Positions 1 through 8,504 of a DNA stretch of 64,000 nucleotides are shown piece after piece. The stretch comes from an uncultured Pelagibacteraceae bacterium (GTDB lineage Bacteria; Pseudomonadota; Alphaproteobacteria; Pelagibacterales; AG-422-B15), in assembly GCA_902524285.1 (NCBI GenBank), contig CABZCR010000001.1, forward strand, positions 1 to 64,000, written 5' to 3'. Made by a program: the position numbers and the translations under genes. Positions within the stretch are counted from its first letter, which is position 1; each line of letters begins with the position of its first letter. The notes beneath the pieces were generated by a model. That model searched no databases. It saw nothing but the letters and a program-made list of their open reading frames with translations, and had not been told where the DNA came from.

Positions 1-581
1 TTTCTAAACATCCTGATGTTGATAGTGATAAAATAGGCATCATGGGGTGGAGTCTTGGCGGTAGTACAGCTTTTTATGCGGCCTGGCAACCTATTATTGA
101 TACTCTCACTCAGAATGGCGAAAAGTTTGCTGCGCATTTACCTATTTATCCTGGGACACTACTTAAGCCCGAGGATAATCGTTGGTCAGATGCTCCAATG
201 CATGTTTTATTTGGAGAAGATGATGACTATACTCCTCTAAGTCTTTGTAAAAAAATGATTGATTATATGAAGCCAGTTCGTAGTGTAGAGCTTACAACTT
301 ATCCAAACGCTCACCATTCTTTTGACTCTATTGACCCTGTTGAATTTATTCCTTATGCCATTAGGCTGAAAGACATGTTTATTGATTTAAAGATGGATGG
401 ACGACAAATTTTTACTGATGAAAACAATAATACTTTTCATCTAGACTCACTTGAAGAAAGAATGCGTTTGTTAAAAGAAACACCTGATATTCTCGGAGCT
501 CATGCAGGTGGAAATTGGGCAGCTCGTAAGCAATGTCACAAAGACACGGTTTCATTTTTTCAAAAACAATTTTTTTCATAA
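1..581 (+). CDS. Dienelactone hydrolase family protein (5' end outside window)
   Basis: The reading frame is open from the first bases of the window, so the gene begins upstream; the ATG at 42 is only an internal Met. The visible part is the C-terminal two thirds of an alpha/beta hydrolase of the dienelactone hydrolase family. The nucleophile elbow GWSLGG follows a strand ending in KIGIM. A GEDDDYTP segment supplies the expected acid and PNAHHSF the catalytic His. Such enzymes hydrolyse small ester or lactone substrates in the cytoplasm or periplasm; the missing N-terminus hides whether there is a signal peptide. The substrate cannot be read from the sequence. It lies just upstream of the umuDC promoter on the same strand. 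Confidence 0.8.
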   Translation, partial: SKHPDVDSDKIGIMGWSLGGSTAFYAAWQPIIDTLTQNGEKFAAHLPIYPGTLLKPEDNRWSDAPMHVLFGEDDDYTPLSLCKKMIDYMKPVRSVELTTYPNAHHSFDSIDPVEFIPYAIRLKDMFIDLKMDGRQIFTDENNNTFHLDSLEERMRLLKETPDILGAHAGGNWAARKQCHKDTVSFFQKQFFS

Positions 582-598
582 AAATTTATTGAGCGGTA

Positions 599-627
599 TT
601 GACTCTTACCTCCACTAGTGCAATAAT
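599..627 (+). promoter_or_regulatory. umuDC promoter (-35 TTGACT, -10 AATAAT)
   Basis: TTGACT (599-604) and AATAAT (622-627) are separated by 17 bases, a near-consensus sigma-70 promoter. The predicted transcription start, about 634, falls inside the LexA-type box at 630-644. The TTG at 599 that opens the reading frame is therefore more likely the -35 box than a start codon. Confidence 0.65.
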
Positions 628-629
628 TA

Positions 630-644
630 GAACAAAACAAGAAC
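630..644. promoter_or_regulatory. Alphaproteobacterial LexA (SOS) box, GAAC-N7-GAAC
   Basis: GAAC at 630-633 and GAAC at 641-644 are separated by 7 bases. On the other strand this reads GTTC-N7-GTTC, the known LexA direct repeat of Alphaproteobacteria. It overlaps the predicted umuD transcription start and lies 17 bases before the ATG at 662, the expected place for a repressor site in an SOS operon. Confidence 0.8.
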
Positions 645-661
645 AAAATAGAATTTATCCA

Positions 662-1060
662 ATGTTTTTAACATTTTATAAAGAAGCAGTAGAGTGCGGT
701 TTTCCCTCTCCAGCGAGAGATTTTACAGAGGGGACAATTGACTTAAATGAGGAACTTATTCCACACCCAAATGCGACTTTCATAGTCCGAGCACGCGGTG
801 ACTCTATGATTGGTTCAGGTATTTATCCAGGAGATCTTCTCATTGTTGATCGGAGCATTAAGCCTCGAAATAACTCTATAATCATAGCAGTTTTAGATGG
901 GGAACTGAGTGTTAAAATTTTAAAAATGGAAAATAAACAAGTTTGTTTGTCGTCATCTAACAAGAACTATGTTGATGTTCTAGTCTCTGAAGAAATGGAT
1001 TTTACCATATGGGGAGTGTGCACAAACGTTGTTCATAGTTTAAGTCCAAAGAATAGATAA
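662..1060 (+). CDS. umuD: UmuD, self-cleaving subunit of DNA polymerase V
   Basis: S24/LexA-family serine peptidase whose RecA-stimulated self-cleavage gives UmuD', the partner of UmuC in translesion polymerase V. With the ATG at 662 the product is 132 residues. The cleavage site Cys12-Gly13 lies in CGFPSPA, the catalytic Ser48 in GDSM and the general base Lys85 in LSVK. I chose 662 because the in-frame TTG at 599 lies in the -35 box and would put the SOS box inside the gene; no clear Shine-Dalgarno decides it. The N-terminal arm before the cleavage site is shorter (11 residues) than the 24 in E. coli. umuC follows 3 bases later, so the two form one SOS-regulated operon. Confidence 0.9.
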   Translation: MFLTFYKEAVECGFPSPARDFTEGTIDLNEELIPHPNATFIVRARGDSMIGSGIYPGDLLIVDRSIKPRNNSIIIAVLDGELSVKILKMENKQVCLSSSNKNYVDVLVSEEMDFTIWGVCTNVVHSLSPKNR

Positions 1061-1063
1061 TTA

Positions 1064-2326
1064 ATGAGAGATAAAGTTTTTGCACTAATTGATTGTAATG
1101 CGTTTTATGTTTCATGCGAACGCGTTTTTAATCCAAAACTTAACAACAGACCAGTTGTAGCTTTATCAAATAATGATGGTTGTATAATATCACGTTCCAA
1201 AGAAGCAAAGGCTCTTGGAATAAAAATGGGTGTTCCACTTTTTAAGGTGAAAGATATTGTAGAAAAAGAAAAGGTGGTTGTATTTTCTTCAAACTACACA
1301 TTGTATGCAGACATGTCGCGCCGAGTAATGAATATTATTTCAAGTTCTTCCCCTTATACAGAAATATATTCGATTGATGAAGCATTCGTAGAGTTGAGCA
1401 GTTTACCAATTGACTATGAGTCTTATGCCCACCAACTGAGACAAACTATCTTACAGCATACAGGAATTCCAGTCAGCATAGGCATTGCCTCAACAAAAAC
1501 TCTTGCAAAGGCTGCAAACCATAAGGCTAAAAAAGATGATTCTTTGAACGGTGTATGTTCGCTTGTGAATTATAATAATATTGACCAGATACTTGAACTA
1601 ACTGAAGTGGGTGATGTATGGGGAGTAGGAAGACGTTTATCAAAAAAATTAATTAACAATGGTATACATAATGCAAAACTACTAAAGAATTGCAGTGACT
1701 CATGGATAAGAAAAATGATGAGTGTGAATGGCTTGAAAACAATTACAGAGTTAAGAGGGATTTCTTGTATTCCTCTTGAAGAATACTCAATGACAAGAAA
1801 AAGCTGTTGTACCACAAGATCATTTGGAAAACTTCTGACAAATTTAGACGACATAGAGCAAGCTGTTACAACTTTTGCGCGAAGAGCTGCTGAACGTATA
1901 CGCTCTGAAAGCCTTGCAGCGTCTTGTGTTTCGGTCTTTGTAAGAACTAATCCTTTTGACAAAAAAAGTGCTTATTATTCAAACGGGGCATCAAGAACGC
2001 TTTCTCATCCAACTCACGATAGCATAACAATTATTGAAACAGCTTTATTGCTTACAAAGAGAATTTTTAAAAATAACTACCAGTACAAAAAAGCAGGTGT
2101 GCTTCTTAGTGGTTTGTGTGATGAGTCAGAAATTCAAGAGACACTATTCGAAAAAAATTATAATCAAAATTCTAATCTTATGTCAGCAATCGATGCCATT
2201 AACTATCGTTACGGCCGGGACACACTTCAGATGGCATCAGAATGTAAAGTTGGCAATTGGAAACAAAAAAGAGAAAACTGTACAAGAAACTATACAACGC
2301 AGATTGATAGATTGCTCTTAGTTTAA
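1064..2326 (+). CDS. umuC: UmuC, Y-family DNA polymerase V catalytic subunit
   Basis: Error-prone translesion DNA polymerase that copies past lesions when bound to UmuD' and RecA. At 420 residues it matches the length of E. coli UmuC (422). Metal-binding catalytic residues are visible: Asp10 in FALIDCNAFY, and Asp105 and Glu106 in YSIDEAF. The helix-hairpin-helix region, the KTLAKAANH segment and the DUF4113-like C-terminus ending in YTTQIDRLL are present. It is co-transcribed with umuD. Its last 9 bases overlap the end of the convergent hydrolase gene. E. coli-type umuDC is less common in Alphaproteobacteria than the imuAB/dnaE2 system. Confidence 0.95.
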   Translation: MRDKVFALIDCNAFYVSCERVFNPKLNNRPVVALSNNDGCIISRSKEAKALGIKMGVPLFKVKDIVEKEKVVVFSSNYTLYADMSRRVMNIISSSSPYTEIYSIDEAFVELSSLPIDYESYAHQLRQTILQHTGIPVSIGIASTKTLAKAANHKAKKDDSLNGVCSLVNYNNIDQILELTEVGDVWGVGRRLSKKLINNGIHNAKLLKNCSDSWIRKMMSVNGLKTITELRGISCIPLEEYSMTRKSCCTTRSFGKLLTNLDDIEQAVTTFARRAAERIRSESLAASCVSVFVRTNPFDKKSAYYSNGASRTLSHPTHDSITIIETALLLTKRIFKNNYQYKKAGVLLSGLCDESEIQETLFEKNYNQNSNLMSAIDAINYRYGRDTLQMASECKVGNWKQKRENCTRNYTTQIDRLLLV

Positions 2327-3259
2327 ATTTTTATTAAGGAAGTCAGTAAAAATATTATTCAGTTCATCAACAATAAAACTACCACCACCGTGACCACCTG
2401 TAAAAATAAAACTTTCAGCTCTTGGGATTAAGCTTAAAACCTGTTGAACAGTTTTCGGATCAATTTCATTATCATCACTTGCATAGGCTATATGAATAGG
2501 AATATCGGATTGTGAGAATTTTTTATAATCAGGAATAAAGTTTGTATTTGCAATATTGCGTATTGAAGAAAGCAGTGATTGTTCTGTTCCAGGTAGTGTA
2601 AGTTGAGCAATGTACCTGTCAATTAAATCTCTCTGTTCAGGATTATCTGTTACCCATTGTTCAGCTCTATTTTTTGAAAAAGGAATTCCAAATACTCTCA
2701 AAACAAAATTTCCTAAGACTGGAGTTTTTAACGCACTAAGTATTTTACTGTTACTGTTTACAAGAGGAACTTGTAAACCAATAGCAGATACTTGATTCGG
2801 ATATTTGTTAGCGTAATTGATTGCAATAGGAGCTCCCATTGATGAACCATGTAAAATAGATTTCTTTATTTCTAAATAACCTAATAATTCGTTAAGTTGA
2901 TCTAGATAAAATTCCATGTTGTATTCAGAAACAGGTCTGTCCGAGTAACCTCTTCCATACTGATCATAACAGATTACTCTATAGCCTTTTTGACTTAATC
3001 CCTCGCAGAATCCAACATATCCTTCTGAAGGCAAGGTTGCGCCATGAATAATAATTATTGCAGGATTATTTTTATTTCCATAATCCTTATAGGCTGTTAG
3101 CCCTTTAGAAAGATTGACATAATTATAGTCCGATTTCTCCTGATAAGATTTTAAATCCCCTTTTTCAAAGCTGCTAAATGCATAAATAATTGTGAGTACA
3201 ACTATAATAAGTAGAAGTATAAAAAATGTGCTTGTAAATATGCTCTGGAAAATGGTCAT
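2318..3259 (-). CDS. Membrane-anchored alpha/beta hydrolase
   Basis: Alpha/beta hydrolase fold protein with one N-terminal membrane segment (about residues 6-28) that should anchor it with the catalytic domain in the periplasm. Motifs: the oxyanion HG in IIIHGA, the nucleophile elbow GSSMGA, an acid in ASDDNEID and the catalytic His in GGHGGG. The frame also allows a TTG start three codons earlier (3268); I prefer the ATG at 3259. Neither has a clear Shine-Dalgarno. The substrate is unknown; similarity is to the general lipase/esterase and haloperoxidase-like group. It converges on umuC with a 9-base overlap. Confidence 0.8.
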   Translation of the reverse strand: MTIFQSIFTSTFFILLLIIVVLTIIYAFSSFEKGDLKSYQEKSDYNYVNLSKGLTAYKDYGNKNNPAIIIIHGATLPSEGYVGFCEGLSQKGYRVICYDQYGRGYSDRPVSEYNMEFYLDQLNELLGYLEIKKSILHGSSMGAPIAINYANKYPNQVSAIGLQVPLVNSNSKILSALKTPVLGNFVLRVFGIPFSKNRAEQWVTDNPEQRDLIDRYIAQLTLPGTEQSLLSSIRNIANTNFIPDYKKFSQSDIPIHIAYASDDNEIDPKTVQQVLSLIPRAESFIFTGGHGGGSFIVDELNNIFTDFLNKNLN

Positions 3260-3297
3260 TTTTATCAACTATAATAACTTAATTAATAAAATCAAAG

Positions 3298-3326
3298 TTG
3301 ATCCGTATTGGCTGATTTGCTAGCAT
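3298..3326 (+). promoter_or_regulatory. Candidate promoter of the binding-protein gene
   Basis: TTGATC (3298-3303) and TAGCAT (3321-3326) are 17 bases apart, upstream of the lipoprotein gene at 3355. The match to consensus is moderate. A GGGAG stretch a few bases before the ATG provides the ribosome site. Confidence 0.35.
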
Positions 3327-3354
3327 ACAGGCCAATTAGAATGGGAGATTATTA

Positions 3355-4569
3355 ATGAAAAAAACGATATTCAGTTTAATCGCAGGGGTGTTGGTCTTAG
3401 GACTGTTCTATGGTTGTGACAGACAGTCAGATCAGGCATCTACTGACGAAATAAAAATTGGAGTAATTCTTGGATTTACAGGTCCAATTGAGTCACTCAC
3501 ACCAACAATGGCCAGCTCAGCCGAACTCGCGATGAAAGAGGCAAGTGACTCTGGATTACTTTTAGGCGGAGCAACTGTAAGTTCTGTTCGTGCTGACTCA
3601 ACATGTGTTGATGCTGGTGCGGCTACTTCAGCAGCCGAAAGACTAGTAACATCAGATAATGTTGCAGCAATAATGGGAGCGGATTGCTCCGGAGTTACAA
3701 CTGCAATTGCAAATAATGTAGCAGTGCCTAATGGGGTAACAATGATTTCTCCATCAGCTACTTCACCGGCATTAACGGATATTGATGACAAAGGTTACTT
3801 CTTTAGAACTGCACCATCAGATGCAAGACAAGGGCAAGTATTAGCTCAAGTAGTTATGGATAGAGGTATCAACGAAGTTGCTGTTACTTATACTAATAAT
3901 GACTACGGTAAAGGACTGTCCGATAGTTTTGTAAATGCATTTAAAGCGATGGGTGGATCTGTCACAACTGAAGTACCTCATGAAGATGGCAAAGGTGATT
4001 ACTCAGCAGAAGTATCAACACTATCAGCTTCAGGCGCTTCAGAAGTTGCTGTTCTTGGTTACGTAGACCAAGGTGGTCGAGGAATCATTCAGAACTCAAT
4101 GGAGACTGGAGCATTTTCAAGATTTATTCTTGCCGATGGAATGATAGGTGACAGTCTGATTGAAAATGTAGATGGTGATTTAACGGGAACTTTTGGAACT
4201 TTACCAGGATCTGAATCAGAAGGAGCAAACATGTTTAAATCAATTGCATCTTCAAACGGTATCCCAGGTGATGGACCATTTGAACCAGAATCTTATGATG
4301 CGGCTGCTTTAATATTGCTTGCAATACAAGCAGGTAATTCTGTAGATAGATCTTCAATCGCTCAAAATGTAATGGGAGTTGCAAATGCTCCTGGAACAGA
4401 AATTTTTCCAGGTGAATTAGGCAAGGCATTGCAAATTTTAAAAGATGGAGGCCAAGTTAACTATCAAGGTGCGACAAATGTTGAGTTCTCTGATGTTGGC
4501 GAAGCTTCTGGTTCTTATAAAGAGCTTGAAATAGGTAACGGTAAATTTAATACAGTTACAGTTCGTTAA
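3355..4569 (+). CDS. Branched-chain amino acid type ABC transporter substrate-binding lipoprotein
   Basis: Periplasmic solute-binding protein of the Peripla_BP_6 (LivJ/LivK, Leu/Ile/Val-binding) family, 404 residues. The signal peptide ends in a lipobox with Cys21 (LFYGC), so the mature protein is a lipoprotein. The family fold starts with KIGVILGFTGP and includes a SGVTTAIA-type ligand segment and the NDYGKG hinge region. It is very probably the binding protein for the LivGFHM importer encoded tail to tail at 4609-8465. It is expressed from its own promoter on the opposite strand, so it can be made in excess over the membrane parts. The true ligand may be an amino acid, amide or urea-like compound; the sequence does not settle this. 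Confidence 0.9.
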   Translation: MKKTIFSLIAGVLVLGLFYGCDRQSDQASTDEIKIGVILGFTGPIESLTPTMASSAELAMKEASDSGLLLGGATVSSVRADSTCVDAGAATSAAERLVTSDNVAAIMGADCSGVTTAIANNVAVPNGVTMISPSATSPALTDIDDKGYFFRTAPSDARQGQVLAQVVMDRGINEVAVTYTNNDYGKGLSDSFVNAFKAMGGSVTTEVPHEDGKGDYSAEVSTLSASGASEVAVLGYVDQGGRGIIQNSMETGAFSRFILADGMIGDSLIENVDGDLTGTFGTLPGSESEGANMFKSIASSNGIPGDGPFEPESYDAAALILLAIQAGNSVDRSSIAQNVMGVANAPGTEIFPGELGKALQILKDGGQVNYQGATNVEFSDVGEASGSYKELEIGNGKFNTVTVR

Positions 4570-4588
4570 GATCTTATCATTTTAATTA

Positions 4589-4619
4589 ATAGGGGCCGAT
4601 TTTGGCCCCTATTTTTTTT
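4589..4619. terminator. Rho-independent terminator shared by converging transcripts
   Basis: A 9-bp stem (ATAGGGGCC / GGCCCCTAT) with a 6-base loop GATTTT is followed on the plus strand by a run of eight T. It closes the binding-protein transcript. The minus-strand livM stop codon (4609-4611) lies inside the stem, so the hairpin also sits at the end of the importer operon, although its minus-strand T-run is poor. Confidence 0.85.
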
Positions 4620-5979
4620 GGATTTTCTCAGGTATTACCCCTTTTGGCATAAACCTCAGCGCCAATAAAAGTAATAACCCCATTATAAATAATCTAAGAT
4701 GTGCCGCGCTTCCCAGCAGATGCATTCTAAGAGGATTGTCGTATTCGAGTCCACTAGCCAACATGTTCATAAAACCAATGGACAATGGTTCCGCTTCAAT
4801 CCATATGAACCAAATAAAAAATCCACCAAAAATTGATCCTAAGTTATTACCCGATCCACCAATTATAACCATTAACCAGATAATAAATGTAAATCTTAAT
4901 GGACGATAAGACCCAGGTGTAAATTGACCATCTAAGGTAGTGAGCATTGCTCCTGCTATACCAATTATTGCTGAACCAATTATAAAAATTTGTAGATGTT
5001 GTGAAAAAATATTTTTACCCATTGCGCTAGCCGCTTCTTCGTTATCTCTAATGGCTCTTAACATTCTTCCCCATGGTGAATTTAAAGCAAGCTGACTTAG
5101 ATAGAAGATTAACAAAAGAACAGAAAAAAATAATCCTGCATAACAGAGTTTTACAAATATTCCTGAACTATCAATTACAAGATCATTCAGCAAATCTTGT
5201 CTTGATGAAAGAGACTGCGTAGCTTCAAGTTTTGAAAAGTTTATTCTCTCTACTAGATTAAGGAACCAATCAGATTGCTGAAGTTCAATTTCATATGGAA
5301 CAGGCCTATCCAAACCTGAAACATTTTTTACTCCTCGAGATAACCAATCTTCATGTTTAACTACTGCTATTACAATCTCTGAAATTCCAAGAGTTGCGAT
5401 AGCTAAATAGTCTGACCGTAATCGGAGAGTAATTTTTCCTATTACCCATGCAACAAGTCCGGCGACTACTGCAGCAATCAGCCAAGAGAAAATAATTGGT
5501 AAACCCAAACCTCCAAGAAAACCTGTTTTAGCAGGATTAATCGACTCGATAATATCTATTGAAGGCCCATAAAAATTATTAATTCCAATTAAACCAAAAA
5601 CAATTATTAAAATTATAAGGGTGTTTCTTATTTGTTTATTTTCAATATTTCTAAATACGAATAAGAGAGCAATAATTGATAAAACAAAAATTATTGCACT
5701 AATTACAATTCCGATTCCCGCTTTGTCCCATGCTTCGTAAATTGGATCGTGTGAAACCAATACTGCTGTTAAACCTCCAAGCGCAGTAAAACCCATTACT
5801 CCTGCATTAAACAAACCTCCATACCCCCATTGCAAATTGACTCCGATCGCCATGATTGAAGAAATAATACAAAGATTAATAACACTAAGAGACACAGACC
5901 ATGACTGAGTAAAGCCCACAATTGCAAGTAAAATCGCCATTATGGTGAAAGCAATTGGAGCTCTTAATTCATCTTTCAT
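4609..5979 (-). CDS. livM: Branched-chain amino acid type ABC permease LivM
   Basis: Second membrane subunit of a HAAT-family amino-acid importer, 456 residues. Many hydrophobic segments are visible, with the family's signature loop near the C-terminal third (SPWGRMLRAIRDNEEAA), which contacts the ATPases, and the GGSGNNLGSIFGG segment. It is somewhat longer than typical LivM because of a hydrophilic insert before the EAA-like loop (around residues 210-265). The start ATG overlaps the livH stop (ATGA), so translation is coupled. It is the last gene of the livG-livF-livH-livM operon. Confidence 0.9.
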   Translation of the reverse strand: MKDELRAPIAFTIMAILLAIVGFTQSWSVSLSVINLCIISSIMAIGVNLQWGYGGLFNAGVMGFTALGGLTAVLVSHDPIYEAWDKAGIGIVISAIIFVLSIIALLFVFRNIENKQIRNTLIILIIVFGLIGINNFYGPSIDIIESINPAKTGFLGGLGLPIIFSWLIAAVVAGLVAWVIGKITLRLRSDYLAIATLGISEIVIAVVKHEDWLSRGVKNVSGLDRPVPYEIELQQSDWFLNLVERINFSKLEATQSLSSRQDLLNDLVIDSSGIFVKLCYAGLFFSVLLLIFYLSQLALNSPWGRMLRAIRDNEEAASAMGKNIFSQHLQIFIIGSAIIGIAGAMLTTLDGQFTPGSYRPLRFTFIIWLMVIIGGSGNNLGSIFGGFFIWFIWIEAEPLSIGFMNMLASGLEYDNPLRMHLLGSAAHLRLFIMGLLLLLALRFMPKGVIPEKIQKK

Positions 5980-6995
5980 ATTATTTTACCTCTTACAATT
6001 CCTGTTGGTCTGACGATCAGCACAATCACTAAAATAATGAAAGAAATGGCAAACTTATAATCTGTTGAGAGAACTTGCATCAATCCTGAAGGCTCTAAAC
6101 TTTCTGGAAGAAGATACACAAAGAATTTCTTGTAAGCATAGGTTAATGTAATTTCAGAAAACGCAATAATATAGCCCCCAATTACTGCCCCTATTGGTGA
6201 TCCGATTCCACCTACAATTGCAGCTGCAAACATCGGTAATAGTAAATTAAAATATGTAAATGGTTTGAAGCTCTTATCTAGCCCATAGAGAACCCCAGCA
6301 GTAGTAATCAAGATTGAAGATATAATCCACGTAACAATCACTATTTTTTCAGGATTAATTCCTGATAATAGTGCCAGGTCTTCATTATTTGAGTACGCTC
6401 TCATTGATTTGCCTAGTTTAGTCTTCTGTAAGAAATAGAATAAGCTTATCATTGCAACTAGAGCTATAATGACTGTGATTAATTGAGTCGATTTGATTGT
6501 TAATCCTTCTTCTAATCCAAAGTAATTTTTAAAATCCAGTGCATGTACTATATATTTTTCACCATCAAAAAACTTTCTATCATTTGGTCCTATAATAAAT
6601 CTGACTACTGCCTGCAAAATAAACATAACTCCAACGGAAACAATCATGAGCACTATAGGTTGACTTTTTTGTTTACGATAAAAACTGTAAACTGATCGAT
6701 CAATTAAAAGACAAAACAAAGCTGTTACTATAATAGCAAAAGGTAGGGTAAGTAATGCGGTAGGAAGAATTCCAGCATTTATTCCTGCGCTCTGAAATAA
6801 CCATGTAAATAAAATTGTTGCCATCGTTCCAAATGACATCCAATCAGCTTGAGCAAAATTTGAAAATCTTAATACACCATAAATAATTGTTAAACTTAAT
6901 GTAGCCAATGCTAGTTGACTTCCATATGACAAAGCTGGGACAATTACAAAATTTGCCAACAGAACCATTGCATTAATAAATTCAAAATTTTCCAA
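5976..6995 (-). CDS. livH: Branched-chain amino acid type ABC permease LivH
   Basis: First membrane subunit of the HAAT-family importer, 339 residues, with about eight hydrophobic segments. Family features are GVLRFSNFAQADWM in the N-terminal third, KLGKSMRAYSNNEDLA (the ATPase-contacting loop) and GGIGSPIGAVIGG near the end. The start is TTG at 6995, supported by a perfect AGGAGG five bases upstream and by the one-base gap after the livF stop. It works with LivM and the two ATPases. Confidence 0.9.
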   Translation of the reverse strand: MENFEFINAMVLLANFVIVPALSYGSQLALATLSLTIIYGVLRFSNFAQADWMSFGTMATILFTWLFQSAGINAGILPTALLTLPFAIIVTALFCLLIDRSVYSFYRKQKSQPIVLMIVSVGVMFILQAVVRFIIGPNDRKFFDGEKYIVHALDFKNYFGLEEGLTIKSTQLITVIIALVAMISLFYFLQKTKLGKSMRAYSNNEDLALLSGINPEKIVIVTWIISSILITTAGVLYGLDKSFKPFTYFNLLLPMFAAAIVGGIGSPIGAVIGGYIIAFSEITLTYAYKKFFVYLLPESLEPSGLMQVLSTDYKFAISFIILVIVLIVRPTGIVRGKII

Positions 6996-6996
6996 T

Positions 6997-7704
6997 TTAC
7001 CCTCCTAAAAAACTCTTTCTTACTTCTTGATTATTTAATAGCACTTGTCCTTCGCCACTAAATTTGTTCTCTCCTCCGACCAGAACATAACCAAAATCTG
7101 CAATATTTAATGCTTGTTTGGCATTTTGCTCGACGATCACAATTGCAACTCCTGAGTTCTTAATAGTTATAATTCTCTCAAAAATTTCCTTCATAACTAT
7201 TGGTGAAACACCCGCTGTTGGCTCATCGAGCATGAGAACCTTAGGTCTTGTCATTAATGCTCGACTAACTGCAACTTGTTGTCTTTGCCCACCAGATAAT
7301 TCACCTGCAAGCTGATTTCTCTTATCTTTCATAGCTGGAAATAAGTTATAAATTTCCTCAATTGTTTCCTTAACATTATCTTCTCTAAGAAAAGCACCCA
7401 TTTCTAAATTTTCTTCAACTGTAAGCTCGCTAAAAATGTTCATTGTCTGTGGTACAAAAGCGATACCAGCCGCAACTCGATCTTGAGGTGTTAATTTTGA
7501 AATATCTGAGCCATCTAATATCAAACTACCTTCTTTTAGAGAAATCATGCCAAGCATTGCTTTCATGGCAGTTGACTTACCTGCACCATTTGGGCCTACG
7601 ATTACAACTATTTGATTTCTATCTACTTCAATATCACAACCATGAATAATGTCTTCACTACCGTATCCGCCTGTCATATTTGTGCAACTTAAGAACTTAG
7701 TCAT
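6997..7704 (-). CDS. livF: Branched-chain amino acid type ABC ATPase LivF
   Basis: Cytoplasmic ATPase of the importer, 235 residues, the usual LivF length. Walker A GPNGAGKST at residues 37-45, signature LSGGQRQQ, Walker B MLDEPT and the switch His region VIVEQNAKQ are all present. In LivF proteins this last motif reads EQN rather than the EHD of LivG, and that distinguishes the two here. The start ATG overlaps the end of livG by 4 bases. It forms a heterodimer with LivG. Confidence 0.93.
   Translation of the reverse strand: MTKFLSCTNMTGGYGSEDIIHGCDIEVDRNQIVVIVGPNGAGKSTAMKAMLGMISLKEGSLILDGSDISKLTPQDRVAAGIAFVPQTMNIFSELTVEENLEMGAFLREDNVKETIEEIYNLFPAMKDKRNQLAGELSGGQRQQVAVSRALMTRPKVLMLDEPTAGVSPIVMKEIFERIITIKNSGVAIVIVEQNAKQALNIADFGYVLVGGENKFSGEGQVLLNNQEVRKSFLGG
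7001..7006 (-). promoter_or_regulatory. Strong ribosome binding site fixing the livH TTG start
   Basis: AGGAGG on the minus strand ends 5 bases before TTG at 6995. It lies inside the end of livF and fixes the non-ATG start of livH. Confidence 0.8.
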
Positions 7705-8465
7705 TGATTATCATCTCTACCCAAATAGGCTTCTATTACTTTTTCATTTTTTTTTATTTCTTCAATATTGCCTTCTACGAGAACAGACCCTTCAGTCATT
7801 ACAATTACCTTATCACAGAGTTGACTTAAAAAATTCATATCATGCTCAATCATAAAAAACGTATAATTTTTTTCAGTATTTAATTTTTTAATTGTATCTG
7901 CAATATCATTTAATAAAGTTCTATTAACACCTGCACCAACTTCATCCAATAACACTATCTTTGCATCAACCATCATAGTGCGGCCAAGCTCTAGTAATTT
8001 TTTTTGTCCACCCGATAAATTACCTGCTAATTCAAAAGTTAGATGATCTAGTTTAAGAAAATTTATAACCTCAATTGCTTTCTCTCTAATAATTGTTTCT
8101 TCTTCTTCAATAATTTTTCTTTTAAACCATGTATTAAGTATTCTTTCACCTGATTGAGATCCTGGAACAACCATTAAATTCTCAAGCACAGTCATGTTTG
8201 AGAATTCATGTGCTAATTGAAAAGTTCTTAATATTCCTTCATCAAATAGCTCATGTGATTGAAGTCCTGTAATATTTTTACTATCCAAAAATACAGTTCC
8301 ATTTGTTGGTGCAATATTACCCGCTATGATATTAAAAAGAGTAGTTTTGCCAGCTCCATTTGGGCCAATTAAGCCAGTAATTTTTCCTTTTTCAACTTCC
8401 ATAGTCGCATTATTTACTGCCTTAATGCCCCCAAAATTTACTGATAATTGGTTAATGCTTAACAT
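7701..8465 (-). CDS. livG: Branched-chain amino acid type ABC ATPase LivG
   Basis: Partner ATPase of LivF, 254 residues. Walker A GPNGAGKTT starts at residue 34, the signature is LSGGQKKLLEL, Walker B VLLDEVGAGV and the switch is EHDMNF. In the Walker B neighbourhood DEVGAG replaces the commoner DEPxAG, a change seen in part of the family. It is the first gene of the operon livG-livF-livH-livM. The region before it shows no strong promoter; a TAATAG-like box lies 6 bases from the ATG. Confidence 0.92.
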   Translation of the reverse strand: MLSINQLSVNFGGIKAVNNATMEVEKGKITGLIGPNGAGKTTLFNIIAGNIAPTNGTVFLDSKNITGLQSHELFDEGILRTFQLAHEFSNMTVLENLMVVPGSQSGERILNTWFKRKIIEEEETIIREKAIEVINFLKLDHLTFELAGNLSGGQKKLLELGRTMMVDAKIVLLDEVGAGVNRTLLNDIADTIKKLNTEKNYTFFMIEHDMNFLSQLCDKVIVMTEGSVLVEGNIEEIKKNEKVIEAYLGRDDNQ

Positions 8466-8504
8466 TTAAAACTATTAAATTTCCTTTACTTAATTCTTTT
8501 ATAC

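Noticed and set aside
599..661. TTG at 599 as the umuD start
   Set aside because: It coincides with the -35 TTGACT, and the SOS box would be inside the gene; ATG 662 fits better.
1570..1962. A 130-codon minus-strand frame inside umuC
   Set aside because: It lies opposite a clearly conserved gene, has no protein motif and no ribosome site; it is a frame shadow.
3432..3791. A 119-codon minus-strand frame inside the binding-protein gene
   Set aside because: Low-complexity Ala/Ser/Thr/Val product mirroring the real gene; no start signal.
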